Below are positions 36,849-45,148 of a stretch of 64,000 nt of DNA, piece after piece (position 1 is the first letter of the stretch; the number at the start of each line of letters is the position of its first letter). A model generated the notes under the pieces. That model had not been told where the DNA came from. It searched no databases and saw only the letters and a program-made list of their open reading frames with translations. The stretch comes from Caenispirillum salinarum AK4 (lineage in GTDB: Bacteria > Pseudomonadota > Alphaproteobacteria > Rhodospirillales > Rhodospirillaceae): assembly GCF_000315795.1 (NCBI RefSeq), contig NZ_ANHY01000016.1:29214-93213 (forward strand). Reading direction: 5' to 3'. A program made the translations under genes and the position numbers.

Positions 36849-38346
36849 CGGTGCGGGCGCCGACGTATCCCCCTTCGCCCTGACGGCGGAGGCCGCCAAC
36901 ACGCGTCGCGTCCATGCCGCCGATGCGGGGGCGGAGGCCGTCGGCATCGTGCCGGGAATGCCGCTGACCGACGCCCGCGCCGTCTTCCCCGCCCTGGTGG
37001 TGGCCGAGGCCGACCCCGCCGCCGACGCGCGCGCGCTGGAGGCCCTGGCGGAGTGGTGCGTGCGCTACACCCCCTGGACCGCCGTCGACGACTGGCCCGC
37101 GCCCGGCGGCGGCGCGGGGCTGTTCCTGGACATCACCGGCTGCGCCCACCTGTTCGGCGGCGAGGCGGCGCTGCTGCGCGACCTGCGCGACCGGCTGCGG
37201 GGCTTCGGCTTTTCCGTGCGACTGGGGCTTGCCGACACCAAGGGTGCAGCCTGGGCCGCCGCGCGCTTCATGGCGGCGGGCGCCGACGAAGACGACGACA
37301 TCGCCCTGCTGCCGGAAGGCTCGCAGCGGCAGTTGCTCATGGGCCTGCCGGTGGAGTCCCTGCGCCTGCCTCCGGCGGTGGTGGAAAGCCTCAAGCGCCT
37401 GGGCGTGCGCCGGGTGGCGGACCTGGACGCCCTGCCCCGCGCGCCGCTGGCCGCCCGGCTGGGGCGCGAGGTCGGCAAGCGGCTGGATCAGGCGCTGGGC
37501 CGCGTGCCGGAGCCCTTCACCCCGCGCGCGGCCGTGGAGCCCTGGCGCGCCCGCATCCACTTCGCCGAACCCATCGCGCGGACCGAAGACGTGGAGGCCG
37601 CCACTCTTACCCTCTGCCGCGACCATCACCCCCGGCTGGAGCGCGAGGGCCTGGGCGCCCGGCGGCTGGTGCTGGAGCTGTTCCGGGTGGACGGCACGGT
37701 CATCCGCCGCACCGCCGGGACCTCTCGCCCCGCGCGGGACCCGGCCCATCTGGCGCGGCTGTTCAAGGAGGGGCTGGACGACATCGACGCCGGCTTCGGC
37801 ATCGAGTCCATGGCGCTGACCCTGACGGCGCTGGACCCGCTGGGGGCCGAGCAGACGGGCTTCACCCGCGGCGCCGGCACCGCCCCCGACGCGGCCGAGC
37901 GGGCGGCGGAAACGGCACGCCTGCTCGACCGCCTGCGCACGCGGCTGGGGGAGGCCAACGTGCTCCGCCCCGCCCCGCGCGAAAGCCACGTTCCCGAGGC
38001 CGCCGTGACCACCGTGGAAGCCGCCGGCGGCGGCGCGCCCGAGGCGTGGCCGATGCTCAGCCCCCGCCCGTCCCGCCTGCTCCCCCGGCCGGAGGCGCTG
38101 GAGCCGGTGGAGCCCGCCGCCCACGCGGGCGCGCCGCCGGCCGTCTTCCGCTGGCGCCGGCGGGCGTGGCGGCTGGCCGTGGCGGAGGGGCCGGAACGCA
38201 TCGGGCCGGAGTGGTGGCGCACCCCCGGCGGCATCCCGGCGCCCTCGGTCGTGCGCGATTATTGGCGGGCGGGGGACGAGGCGGGGCGCCGGCTGTGGCT
38301 GTTCCGGAAAGGATCGGACTGGTTCGTCCAGGGGGTGTTTCCATGA
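36772..38346 (+). CDS. imuB: ImuB, inactive Y-family polymerase
   Basis: A 524-residue Y-family DNA polymerase homologue that acts as the hub of the mutasome, linking ImuA, DnaE2 and the beta clamp. The N-terminus RRVISAWLPRFATDRW is typical; the acidic residues used for catalysis in true Y-family polymerases are absent, as in known ImuB. The helix-hairpin-helix part (SLKRLGVRRVADLDALPRAPLAARLG) and the C-terminal RDYWRAGDEAGRRLWLFR are clear. The start is inside imuA (77-base overlap), and the stop overlaps the dnaE2 start by ATGA. Because of the overlaps, stoichiometry is likely set by coupled translation. Confidence 0.93.
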   Translation: MRRVISAWLPRFATDRWTRRNAAAPDGAGADVSPFALTAEAANTRRVHAADAGAEAVGIVPGMPLTDARAVFPALVVAEADPAADARALEALAEWCVRYTPWTAVDDWPAPGGGAGLFLDITGCAHLFGGEAALLRDLRDRLRGFGFSVRLGLADTKGAAWAAARFMAAGADEDDDIALLPEGSQRQLLMGLPVESLRLPPAVVESLKRLGVRRVADLDALPRAPLAARLGREVGKRLDQALGRVPEPFTPRAAVEPWRARIHFAEPIARTEDVEAATLTLCRDHHPRLEREGLGARRLVLELFRVDGTVIRRTAGTSRPARDPAHLARLFKEGLDDIDAGFGIESMALTLTALDPLGAEQTGFTRGAGTAPDAAERAAETARLLDRLRTRLGEANVLRPAPRESHVPEAAVTTVEAAGGGAPEAWPMLSPRPSRLLPRPEALEPVEPAAHAGAPPAVFRWRRRAWRLAVAEGPERIGPEWWRTPGGIPAPSVVRDYWRAGDEAGRRLWLFRKGSDWFVQGVFP

Positions 38347-41300
38347 GCGCGCCCGCCCCCGCTTCCCTGCCCGTCTGGGGCCCGGCTTCGCAAGGGGAGC
38401 GTCCGGCCTATGCGGAGTTGGACGTCACCACCAACTTTTCCTTCCTGCACGGCGCCTCGCATCCCGGCGAACTGGTGACGGCCGCCGCCGCGCTGGGGCT
38501 GCGCGCCATCGCCATCACCGACCGCAACAGCCTCGCCGGCGTGGTGCGCGCGTGGGAGGCAGCGAAGGATGCCGGCATCCGCGTGCTGGTGGGCTGCCGC
38601 CTGGACCTGATGGACTGCGCGAGCGTGCTGGTCTATCCCGTTGATCGGGCGGCCTATGGCCGGCTGTGCAGCCTGCTCACCACCGGCCGCCGCCGCGCGC
38701 CCAAGGGGCAGTGCGAACTCTACCGCGCCGACCTGGAGGCCCATGCAGAGGGCATGATCGCCGCCGTCATCCCGCCGGAGGGTGGGCCGACACCAACATT
38801 CCTCACCGATCTCAAGGCCCTGGCGGACATCTTTGACGGCCGCTGCCACCTCGCCGCCCGCTGCCGGCTGGATGGCCGCGACGCCCGCCGGCTGGCCGCC
38901 CTGGACGCGGCGGCGCGGGCGGCCGGCGTGCCGCTTCTGGCGACCAATGCGGCGCGCATGCACACGCGGAGCCGGCGTCCCCTGCTGGACGTGCTGACCT
39001 GCATCCGCGACCATGTCACCGTGGAAACCGCCGGCTGGCGGCTGACCGCCAACGCCGAGGCCCACCTGAAGGCGCCCGAGGAGATGGCCGCGCTGTTCGC
39101 CGACTACCCCGATGCCCTCGCCCGGACGGTGGCGATCGCGGAGACCTGCACCTTCGACCTGTCGGAACTGCGCTACGAATATCCCGACGACGACACGTCC
39201 GCCGGCTCCACGCCGCAGGCAGAGCTTGAACGCCTGGCGTGGGAGGGCGCGGCGTGGCGCTGGCCGGAGGGACTGCCCGAGACCGTGCGGCAGACCATCG
39301 AGAACGAACTGCGCGTCATCAAGAGCCTGGACTACGCGCCCTATTTCCTGACGGTCCACGACATCGTCCGCTTCGCCCGCTCGCGCGGCATCCTGTGCCA
39401 GGGACGCGGATCGGCGGCCAACTCGGCGGTATGCTATTCGCTCGGCATCACGGCGGTGGACCCGTCCAAGGTGGACCTGCTGTTCGAGCGGTTCGTCTCG
39501 GCGGCCCGCGACGAGCCGCCTGACATCGACGTGGACTTCGAGCACGAGCGCCGGGAAGAGGTCATCCAGTACATCTACGAGAAATACGGCCGCCACCGCG
39601 CCGGGCTGGCGGCGACCGTCATCACCTACCGCACGCGATCCGCCATCCGCGACGTGGGCAAGGCGCTGGGGCTGTCGCAGGACGCCGTCTCGGCGCTGGC
39701 GGGCACGGTGTGGGGGTCGTCGTCGAGCCCGGTGGAGCACGACCATGTCCGCCAGGCGGGCCTGGACCCCGAGGAACCGCGCCTCGCGCTGGCGCTCGCG
39801 CTGGCTGACGAGCTGCGCGGCTTCCCCCGCCACCTGTCGCAGCATGTGGGCGGCTTCGTGCTGACGCGCGGCCCGTTGTCGGAGGTGGTGCCCATCGAGA
39901 ACGCCGCCATGGAGGATCGCACGGTCATCCAGTGGGACAAGGACGACCTGGACGCCCTTGGAATGCTGAAGATCGACGTGCTGGCGCTGGGGATGCTCAC
40001 CTGCGTGCGCAAGGCCTTCGACCTCTTGCGCGAGACCGGCGGCCCGGACCTGACGCTCGCCACCCTCCCGCCCGAGGACACGGCAACCTACGACATGCTG
40101 TGCAAGGGCGACAGTCTGGGCGTCTTCCAGGTGGAAAGCCGCGCCCAGATGGCCATGCTGCCGCGCCTTCAGCCGCGCTGCTTCTACGACCTGGTGATCG
40201 AGGTCGCCATCGTCCGCCCCGGCCCCATCCAGGGCGACATGGTCCACCCCTACCTGCGCCGCCGCCAGGGGCTGGAGCGCGTGACCTACCCGTCCGGCGC
40301 CCTGCGCAAGACGCTGGAGAAGACGCTCGGCGTGCCGCTGTTCCAGGAGCAGGCCATGAAGATCGCCATCGACGGCGCGGGCTTCACCGCCGCCGAGGCC
40401 GACAACCTGCGCCGCGCCATGGCCGCCTTCCGCCGCTCGGGCACCATCCACACCTTCCGGGAAAAGTTCATCCGGGGCATGATCGGCAACGGCTACACCC
40501 CTGATTTCGCGGAAAGCTGCTTTCGCCAGATCGAGGGGTTCGGCGAATACGGCTTCCCCGAAAGCCACTCGGCCAGCTTCGCGCTGCTGGTCTACGTCTC
40601 GGCGTGGCTGAAGCGCCACCATCCGGCGGCCTTCGCCTGCGCGCTGCTCAACAGCCAGCCCATGGGGTTCTATTCGGCCGACCAGATCGTGCAGGACGCC
40701 CGCCGGCACGGGGTGGAGGTGCGGCCCGTGGACGTCAACCGCAGCCGCTTCGACAACACGCTGGAGGTCTTCACCCGCCCCGGCGGCAAGCGGGACGTGG
40801 CCCTGCGGCTGGGCTTCCGCCAGATCAAGGGGTTGAGCGGCACGGTCTCGGCGCTCGAATGCGACCGCATCGTGACGCTGCGCCCCTTCAAGGGCTACGC
40901 GGACGCCGAGGATGTGTGGAGCCGGGCGCAAGCCTCCGCCGACACGCTGGAGAAGCTGGCCCACGCCGATGCCTTCGCCGGCCTGGGGCTGGCGCGGCGG
41001 GATGCGCTGTGGGCCGTCGGGCGGCTGAAGGCGGCTCCGCTGCCCCTGTTCGCCGTCGCCGATGCGCGGGAGAACGGGCAGGAGCCCGCCGTCTTCCTGC
41101 CCGACCTGCAACCCGGCGAGCATGTGGTGGAGGACTACCAGTCGCTTCGGCTCACCCTGCGCAAGCACCCCTTGGCGCTGCTCCGCCGCGACCTGGACCG
41201 CGACGGCGCGGTCTCGACCCGCCGCCTTCAGGGCTGGACGGACGGCAGGAAGGTGCTGGTGGCCGGGCTGGCGGTGTGTCGCCAGCGGCCGGGCACGGCC

Positions 41301-41603
41301 AAGGGCATCATCTTCATCACGCTGGAGGACGAATACGGCGTCGCCAACCTGATCGTCCGGTCGGAGGTGTTCGAGAAGCACCGCCAGGCCGTGCTGCGCG
41401 GGCGGCTGCTCTATGCCCACGGCCGCTTCCAGAAGGACGGCCTGGTGCAGCACGTGATCGTGGAGAGGCTGACCGACATGACCGGCAAGCTGGCGCTGCT
41501 GACGCAAGAGGGTCGCGAGGGTGCCGGCCTCGCCCTCACCCCCAGCCGCGCCGACCGCGTGGGGCGGTTCCCCGAAGGCATGGGCAACTTGGATCACGGC
41601 TGA
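38343..41603 (+). CDS. dnaE2: Error-prone DNA polymerase III alpha subunit DnaE2
   Basis: The catalytic polymerase of the SOS mutasome, 1086 residues. The PHP domain is at the N-terminus (YAELDVTTNFSFLHGASHP; ITDRNSLAGVVRA). The polymerase catalytic residues lie in PDIDVDFEHERREEV (about residue 392), a sequence characteristic of DnaE2. HVGGFVLTRGPLSEVVPIENAAMEDRT and AFRRSGTIHTF follow, and an OB-fold lies near the C-terminus (KVLVAGLAVCRQRPGTAKG). The ATG at 38343 is inside the imuB stop. The frame is open far upstream within imuB, but that is a shadow. The cassette is complete in the usual order. Confidence 0.96.
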   Translation: MSAPAPASLPVWGPASQGERPAYAELDVTTNFSFLHGASHPGELVTAAAALGLRAIAITDRNSLAGVVRAWEAAKDAGIRVLVGCRLDLMDCASVLVYPVDRAAYGRLCSLLTTGRRRAPKGQCELYRADLEAHAEGMIAAVIPPEGGPTPTFLTDLKALADIFDGRCHLAARCRLDGRDARRLAALDAAARAAGVPLLATNAARMHTRSRRPLLDVLTCIRDHVTVETAGWRLTANAEAHLKAPEEMAALFADYPDALARTVAIAETCTFDLSELRYEYPDDDTSAGSTPQAELERLAWEGAAWRWPEGLPETVRQTIENELRVIKSLDYAPYFLTVHDIVRFARSRGILCQGRGSAANSAVCYSLGITAVDPSKVDLLFERFVSAARDEPPDIDVDFEHERREEVIQYIYEKYGRHRAGLAATVITYRTRSAIRDVGKALGLSQDAVSALAGTVWGSSSSPVEHDHVRQAGLDPEEPRLALALALADELRGFPRHLSQHVGGFVLTRGPLSEVVPIENAAMEDRTVIQWDKDDLDALGMLKIDVLALGMLTCVRKAFDLLRETGGPDLTLATLPPEDTATYDMLCKGDSLGVFQVESRAQMAMLPRLQPRCFYDLVIEVAIVRPGPIQGDMVHPYLRRRQGLERVTYPSGALRKTLEKTLGVPLFQEQAMKIAIDGAGFTAAEADNLRRAMAAFRRSGTIHTFREKFIRGMIGNGYTPDFAESCFRQIEGFGEYGFPESHSASFALLVYVSAWLKRHHPAAFACALLNSQPMGFYSADQIVQDARRHGVEVRPVDVNRSRFDNTLEVFTRPGGKRDVALRLGFRQIKGLSGTVSALECDRIVTLRPFKGYADAEDVWSRAQASADTLEKLAHADAFAGLGLARRDALWAVGRLKAAPLPLFAVADARENGQEPAVFLPDLQPGEHVVEDYQSLRLTLRKHPLALLRRDLDRDGAVSTRRLQGWTDGRKVLVAGLAVCRQRPGTAKGIIFITLEDEYGVANLIVRSEVFEKHRQAVLRGRLLYAHGRFQKDGLVQHVIVERLTDMTGKLALLTQEGREGAGLALTPSRADRVGRFPEGMGNLDHG

Positions 41604-41677
41604 CGACGCCCACTTCGACCAATGGGCCAGCAATGCGGCACCTCCCTGCGCTTCCGCCATAGAAGCCGCGAAGGCGG

Positions 41678-41706
41678 TTGTCTATTAGATATTTCTTATT
41701 TATATT
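41678..41706 (+). promoter_or_regulatory. AT-rich promoter of the sulfide:quinone-oxidoreductase-like gene
   Basis: A -35 TTGTCT, exactly 17 bases, and a -10 TATATT in a stretch of about 50 bases that is strikingly AT-rich against the surrounding GC-rich DNA. TTTCTTAT occurs twice in the region, which could be an operator. Sulfide-responsive ArsR-type repressors (BigR/SqrR) are known to bind AT-rich sites before such genes; none is encoded here. Confidence 0.65.
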
Positions 41707-41748
41707 TTTCTTATATCAGGGGAGCGTTCAAAGAGGAACAGACGCCGC

Positions 41749-43107
41749 ATGAGCAAGATCGTCCAAGGGCGCGGCCGGGGCCACGACGGCCCCGCCGCGC
41801 TGAACCGCCGCGACCTTCTGAAGCTGGGCGCCGCCGGAGCCGCGCTCGCTGCCCTGCCCGCCGCCGCGCCGGAAGCCCGCGCCCAGGCCGTGAAGACGGG
41901 CGCCCACATCGTCATCGCCGGGGCCGGGGCCGCCGGCCTGTCCGTTGCCTCGCGCCTGGCGGATCGGCTGGACGGTGCGAAGATCACCATCATCGACGCC
42001 CGCAAGGCCCACTACTACCAGCCGGGCTTCACGCTGGTGGCAGCCGGCCTCAAGCCGCAGGACTACGTCACCTCCACCACCGCCGAATACATGCCCCAGG
42101 GCATCGAGTGGGTGGAGGAGCGCGTGGCCGAGTTCGACCCCGAAGGCAACAGCGTCACCACCGAAAGCGGCCGATCGATCCCCTACGATTTCCTGGTGGT
42201 CACCACCGGCATGGTGCTGGACTACGCCGCCATCGAAGGCATGGAGACCGACCGCATCGGCCAGGACGGGCTGGGCAGCGTCTACCATTCCCCGCAGGCC
42301 GCCGCCGCCACCTGGCAGGCCATGTCGCGCTTCGCCGACGAGGGCGGCCGCGGCCTGTTCCTGCGCCCGGCGACGGAAATGAAGTGCGCCGGCGCGCCGC
42401 TGAAGTACACCTTCATCACCGACGACACCCTGCGCAAGCGCGGCAACCGCGGCAAGGCCGAGCTGATCTACGCCGCCCACAACAAGACCCTGTTCAGCGT
42501 GCCCATCGTCGACGAAAAGGTCCGCATGCTCTACCTGGACCGGGGCGTGAACACCATCCACGACCGCGTGATGACGGGCATCGACCTCGGCCGCAAGGTG
42601 GGCATCTTCTCCACCCCCGACGGCGGGACGGAGGAGATCGGCTACGATTTCGTCAACGTCATCCCGCCCATGCGCGCGCCCGACCCGGTGCGCTACAGCC
42701 CGCTCGCCTGGCAGACCGGCGTATGGGCCCGCGACGGGTGGATGGAGGTGGACAAGGCCACCCTGCGCCATGCGCGCTATGACAACGTGTTCGGCGTCGG
42801 CGACATCGCCGGCGTGCCCAAGGGCAAGACGGCCGCCAGCGTGAAGTGGCAGGTGCCCGTCGCCGTCGACCACCTAGTGGCGACCATCGCAGGCACCACG
42901 TCCGACAGCGCCTACGACGGCTACACCTCGTGCCCGCTCATCACGCAGCTGGGCCGGGCCATGCTGGTGGAATTCGACTACCAGAACAACCTCAAGCCCT
43001 CGTTCCCCGGCGTCATCGCGCCGCTGGAAGAGCTGTGGATCACCTGGGTGATGAAGACCATGGCGCTCAAGCCCACCTACCTGTCCATGCTGCGCGGCCG
43101 CGCCTGA
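41749..43107 (+). CDS. Sulfide:quinone oxidoreductase-like flavoprotein with Tat signal
   Basis: A 452-residue FAD-dependent pyridine-nucleotide-disulfide-family oxidoreductase that probably oxidises sulfide and reduces quinone. It starts with a twin-arginine signal (NRRDLLKLGAAG, about residues 19-30, cut after ARA), so it is likely periplasmic. The FAD site is IVIAGAGAAGLSVASRLA. KCAGAPLKY (about 220) and YDGYTSCPL (about 392) supply the two Cys residues expected in SQR. The C-terminal part has an amphipathic region ending near LRGRA. GAGGAA precedes the ATG. The next gene, DUF5368, follows after 20 bases. Confusion with flavocytochrome c sulfide dehydrogenase is possible. Confidence 0.85.
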   Translation: MSKIVQGRGRGHDGPAALNRRDLLKLGAAGAALAALPAAAPEARAQAVKTGAHIVIAGAGAAGLSVASRLADRLDGAKITIIDARKAHYYQPGFTLVAAGLKPQDYVTSTTAEYMPQGIEWVEERVAEFDPEGNSVTTESGRSIPYDFLVVTTGMVLDYAAIEGMETDRIGQDGLGSVYHSPQAAAATWQAMSRFADEGGRGLFLRPATEMKCAGAPLKYTFITDDTLRKRGNRGKAELIYAAHNKTLFSVPIVDEKVRMLYLDRGVNTIHDRVMTGIDLGRKVGIFSTPDGGTEEIGYDFVNVIPPMRAPDPVRYSPLAWQTGVWARDGWMEVDKATLRHARYDNVFGVGDIAGVPKGKTAASVKWQVPVAVDHLVATIAGTTSDSAYDGYTSCPLITQLGRAMLVEFDYQNNLKPSFPGVIAPLEELWITWVMKTMALKPTYLSMLRGRA

Positions 43108-43127
43108 GCCCTTGGGAGAACGACACC

Positions 43128-43490
43128 ATGAAGGATCTTGATTTCGCGACCCTGCTGTCGGTCTTCCAGGAAATGATGGGGCCGCTTCTGTGGCTACTGG
43201 TGCTGCTGGCCGTCGCCGGCATCGCCGCCTTCCTCTTCGTGCTCGTGCGCGAGGGCGGGCTGAAGGGCGGCCGGCTGGTGCGCTCGGAACTGATCGGCGT
43301 GGCCGGCGGCTTCATGGCGCTGGTCATCATGGCCTGGGTCACCGTGTCGGGCTTCACCGACGCCGGCGGGCCGGTGGACTGGCTGCTCATCGGCATCATC
43401 TGGGGCATCGGAGTGGTGGGCACGACCATCCTCGCCTACGCCGTCATGGGGCTGGTGGCGATGATGCGGGGCAGCAAGAGAATCGCCTGA
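43128..43490 (+). CDS. DUF5368-like membrane protein
   Basis: A 120-residue integral membrane protein with three helices: WLLVLLAVAGIAAFLFVLV, GVAGGFMALVIMAWVTVSG and WLLIGIIWGIGVVGTTILAYAVMG. This is the size and layout of the DUF5368 family, which I recall being encoded beside SQR genes in other alphaproteobacteria. It could anchor the exported flavoprotein to the membrane or connect it to quinone; this is inference. GGGAGA lies seven bases before the ATG. It ends just before a strong terminator, so the pair forms a two-gene operon. Confidence 0.65.
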   Translation: MKDLDFATLLSVFQEMMGPLLWLLVLLAVAGIAAFLFVLVREGGLKGGRLVRSELIGVAGGFMALVIMAWVTVSGFTDAGGPVDWLLIGIIWGIGVVGTTILAYAVMGLVAMMRGSKRIA

Positions 43491-43503
43491 GCAGCGCCTT
43501 TGC

Positions 43504-43542
43504 ACACGGCGCCCGCCTTTTCACAAGCGGGTGCCGTGTTTT
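43504..43542 (+). terminator. Intrinsic terminator of the SQR-DUF5368 operon
   Basis: A 13-bp stem (43504-43516 with 43527-43539, one G-U pair) with a 10-base loop, followed by TTTT. It lies 13 bases after the DUF5368 stop codon. Confidence 0.85.
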
Positions 43543-43630
43543 GCATTTCCATCATGCCAGACATGCACGTAAAATCCTGGCCTCCGCGGGCGAGGCCGGT
43601 TATGTCTCCTGTCCCTGCCGCCACGGCAGC

Positions 43631-43688
43631 AGCGCCGATTTGATCTTCAGATTGCGGGCGCTCAACAAATGCAGCTAAAGCCGAAGAC
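43631..43688 (+). ncRNA. SAM-II riboswitch
   Basis: A match to the SAM-II aptamer. Stem P1 is formed by AGCGCC (43631-43636) and GGCGCT (43657-43662). GATTTGAT follows the 5' arm, and the conserved AAATGCAGCTAAAG (43667-43680) follows the 3' arm. The H-type pseudoknot is provided by TCTTC (43644-43648) with GAAGA (43683-43687). The class is known in alphaproteobacteria and turns off methionine/SAM genes when SAM is high. It lies 76 bases upstream of the metQ start codon. Confidence 0.9.
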
Positions 43689-43706
43689 GGTCTTCCGACA
43701 CGACGA

Positions 43707-43743
43707 CCGCCCGGCCTCTTGGCTGTGGCGGCGTTTTTGTTTT
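43707..43743 (+). terminator. Terminator between the SAM-II riboswitch and metQ
   Basis: CCGCC pairs with GGCGG, with an inner GCC / GGC and a small internal loop, followed by a U tract (43734-43743, one G interruption). It sits after the aptamer and before the metQ ribosome binding site, so it looks like a riboswitch-controlled attenuator. Confidence 0.75.
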
Positions 43744-43763
43744 CGGACCAGGAGAGCGTATCC

Positions 43764-44576
43764 ATGACCTTTACCCTCCCCCGCCTCCGCCCGCTGCTGG
43801 CCGCCGTCGCCCTGGGCGCCGCGACGCTCGCCGGACCGGCCGCCGCCCAGGACGACAAGACCAGCATCCGCATCGGCGTCACCCCCGGCACCCATGAAGA
43901 GGTGATGGAGGTCGTGCGCGACGTGGCGGCGGAAAAGGGCCTGACCATCGAGATCGTGCCCTTCACCGACTACGTCCTGCCCAACACCGCGCTGGCCGAC
44001 GGCGATCTGGACGCCAACAGCTTCCAGCACCAGCCCTACCTGGACCAGCAGGTGAAGGACCGGGGCTTCGACCTGCGCACCATCGCCAAGAACTTCGTCG
44101 AGCCCATGGGCATTTACTCCGAGGACTACAAAAGCCTTGCCGACCTGCCCGAGGGCGCCCAGGTCGCCATCCCCAACGACCCGACCAACGGCGGCCGCGC
44201 CCTGCTTCTGCTGGAGCGCGAGGGCGTCATTGATCTGGCCGACGGCGTGGGCCTGACGCCCAGCCCGCTCGACATCGCCGAAAACCCCAAGGACCTGGAG
44301 TTCACGGAGGTGGACGCCGCCCAGCTTCCCCGCGTGCTGCCCGACGTGGCGGCCGCCGCCATCAACACCAACTACGCCCTGGAAGCCGGCCTGAACCCGC
44401 TGAAGGACGCGGTCGCCATCGAGTCCGCCGACAGCCCCTACGCCAACATCGTCGTGGTGCAGGGCGAGAACCTGGACGCGCCCTGGGCCAAGACCCTGGT
44501 GGACGCCTACCACACCGACGCCGTGCGCCAGTTCATCCTGGACCGCTTCGAGGGCGCGGTGGTTCCGGCGTTCTGA
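43764..44576 (+). CDS. metQ: MetQ-type D/L-methionine-binding protein
   Basis: A periplasmic substrate-binding protein of 270 residues for methionine ABC transport. The signal peptide ends at GPAAAQ with no lipobox Cys, so it would be soluble rather than a lipoprotein. Typical parts are RIGVTPGTHEEVME, FTDYVLPNTALADGDLDANSFQHQPYLD and IPNDPTNGGRALLLLE, and NTNYALEAGL near the C-terminus. GGAGAG precedes the ATG. The gene stands alone: no metN or metI in the window. It is preceded by a SAM-II riboswitch and attenuator, which ties expression to SAM levels, and followed by a good terminator. Confidence 0.93.
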   Translation: MTFTLPRLRPLLAAVALGAATLAGPAAAQDDKTSIRIGVTPGTHEEVMEVVRDVAAEKGLTIEIVPFTDYVLPNTALADGDLDANSFQHQPYLDQQVKDRGFDLRTIAKNFVEPMGIYSEDYKSLADLPEGAQVAIPNDPTNGGRALLLLEREGVIDLADGVGLTPSPLDIAENPKDLEFTEVDAAQLPRVLPDVAAAAINTNYALEAGLNPLKDAVAIESADSPYANIVVVQGENLDAPWAKTLVDAYHTDAVRQFILDRFEGAVVPAF

Positions 44577-44600
44577 CCGGTACCGGACACCCCGAAGACA

Positions 44601-44635
44601 AGGCCCGATGTCCATAAAAGGCATCGGGCCTTTTT
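44601..44635 (+). terminator. Intrinsic terminator of metQ
   Basis: A perfect 10-bp stem (AGGCCCGATG / CATCGGGCCT), an 11-base loop and a TTTTT tail, 25 bases after the metQ stop. Confidence 0.93.
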
Positions 44636-44644
44636 CGCTCGACA

Positions 44645-44667
44645 AAGGTGCATTCTGGATGCACATT
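44645..44667 (+). promoter_or_regulatory. NsrR-like dyad before the hemerythrin gene
   Basis: A 23-base dyad with GTGCAT-N5-ATGCAC in the centre. It matches 15 of 20 defined positions of the NsrR pattern AANATGCATTT-N-AAATGCATNTT. NsrR is the nitric-oxide-sensing Rrf2 repressor and often controls hemerythrin genes. The site lies about 80 bases before the start codon. Confidence 0.6.
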
Positions 44668-44743
44668 ATCGCATGACGGCGCCGCAGACGCGCCGCGCCA
44701 GGGACGGGAACGGTCCGCACGATCCGCCGAAGGGGGACAGATC

Positions 44744-45148
44744 ATGCAATGGACCGAAACCTTGCGCGTCGGGGTGGGCTTCATCGACGCCGACCATGAA
44801 GACTTCATCACGCTTCTGAACACCGCCAAGGACGCATCGGACGTCGAGTTTCCGGCTGCGTTCCAGGCCCTGGCCGAGCACACCCGCGCGCACTTCGCCC
44901 GCGAGGAAGCGCTGATGGACGCCACCGGCTTCTTCGCCACCGACATCCACAAGGGCGAGCACGCGCGCGTGCTGGCCGAAGTCGGACATTTTGCCGAACA
45001 CCTGGAGCGCGGCAACATCGCCTTCGTCCGCGCCTATGTGGCCGAGCGCCTGCCGGACTGGTTCATCCAGCACCGCAACACCATGGACCAGGCCACCGCC
45101 GCCCATGCCGCGCGCGCCGGACACGCAGATGCGGTGCCTGCCGACTGA
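44744..45148 (+). CDS. Bacteriohemerythrin
   Basis: A 134-residue four-helix protein with a di-iron oxygen-binding centre. The ligand residues are visible: His in TLRVGVGFIDADHEDF, HTRAHFAREE (helix 2), HKGEHARVL (helix 3) and WFIQHRNTMD (helix 4). The protein is cytoplasmic with no signal peptide. The ATG has AGGGGGA about eight bases upstream. It follows the metQ terminator, so it has its own promoter with an NsrR-like dyad, consistent with a role in nitric oxide or oxygen handling. The closest functional neighbour is the chemoreceptor gene downstream. Confidence 0.9.
   Translation: MQWTETLRVGVGFIDADHEDFITLLNTAKDASDVEFPAAFQALAEHTRAHFAREEALMDATGFFATDIHKGEHARVLAEVGHFAEHLERGNIAFVRAYVAERLPDWFIQHRNTMDQATAAHAARAGHADAVPAD

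Noticed and set aside
37053..38342. Upstream extension of dnaE2 inside imuB
   Set aside because: DnaE2 homology begins at the ATG at 38343, and the extension is a low-complexity shadow of imuB.
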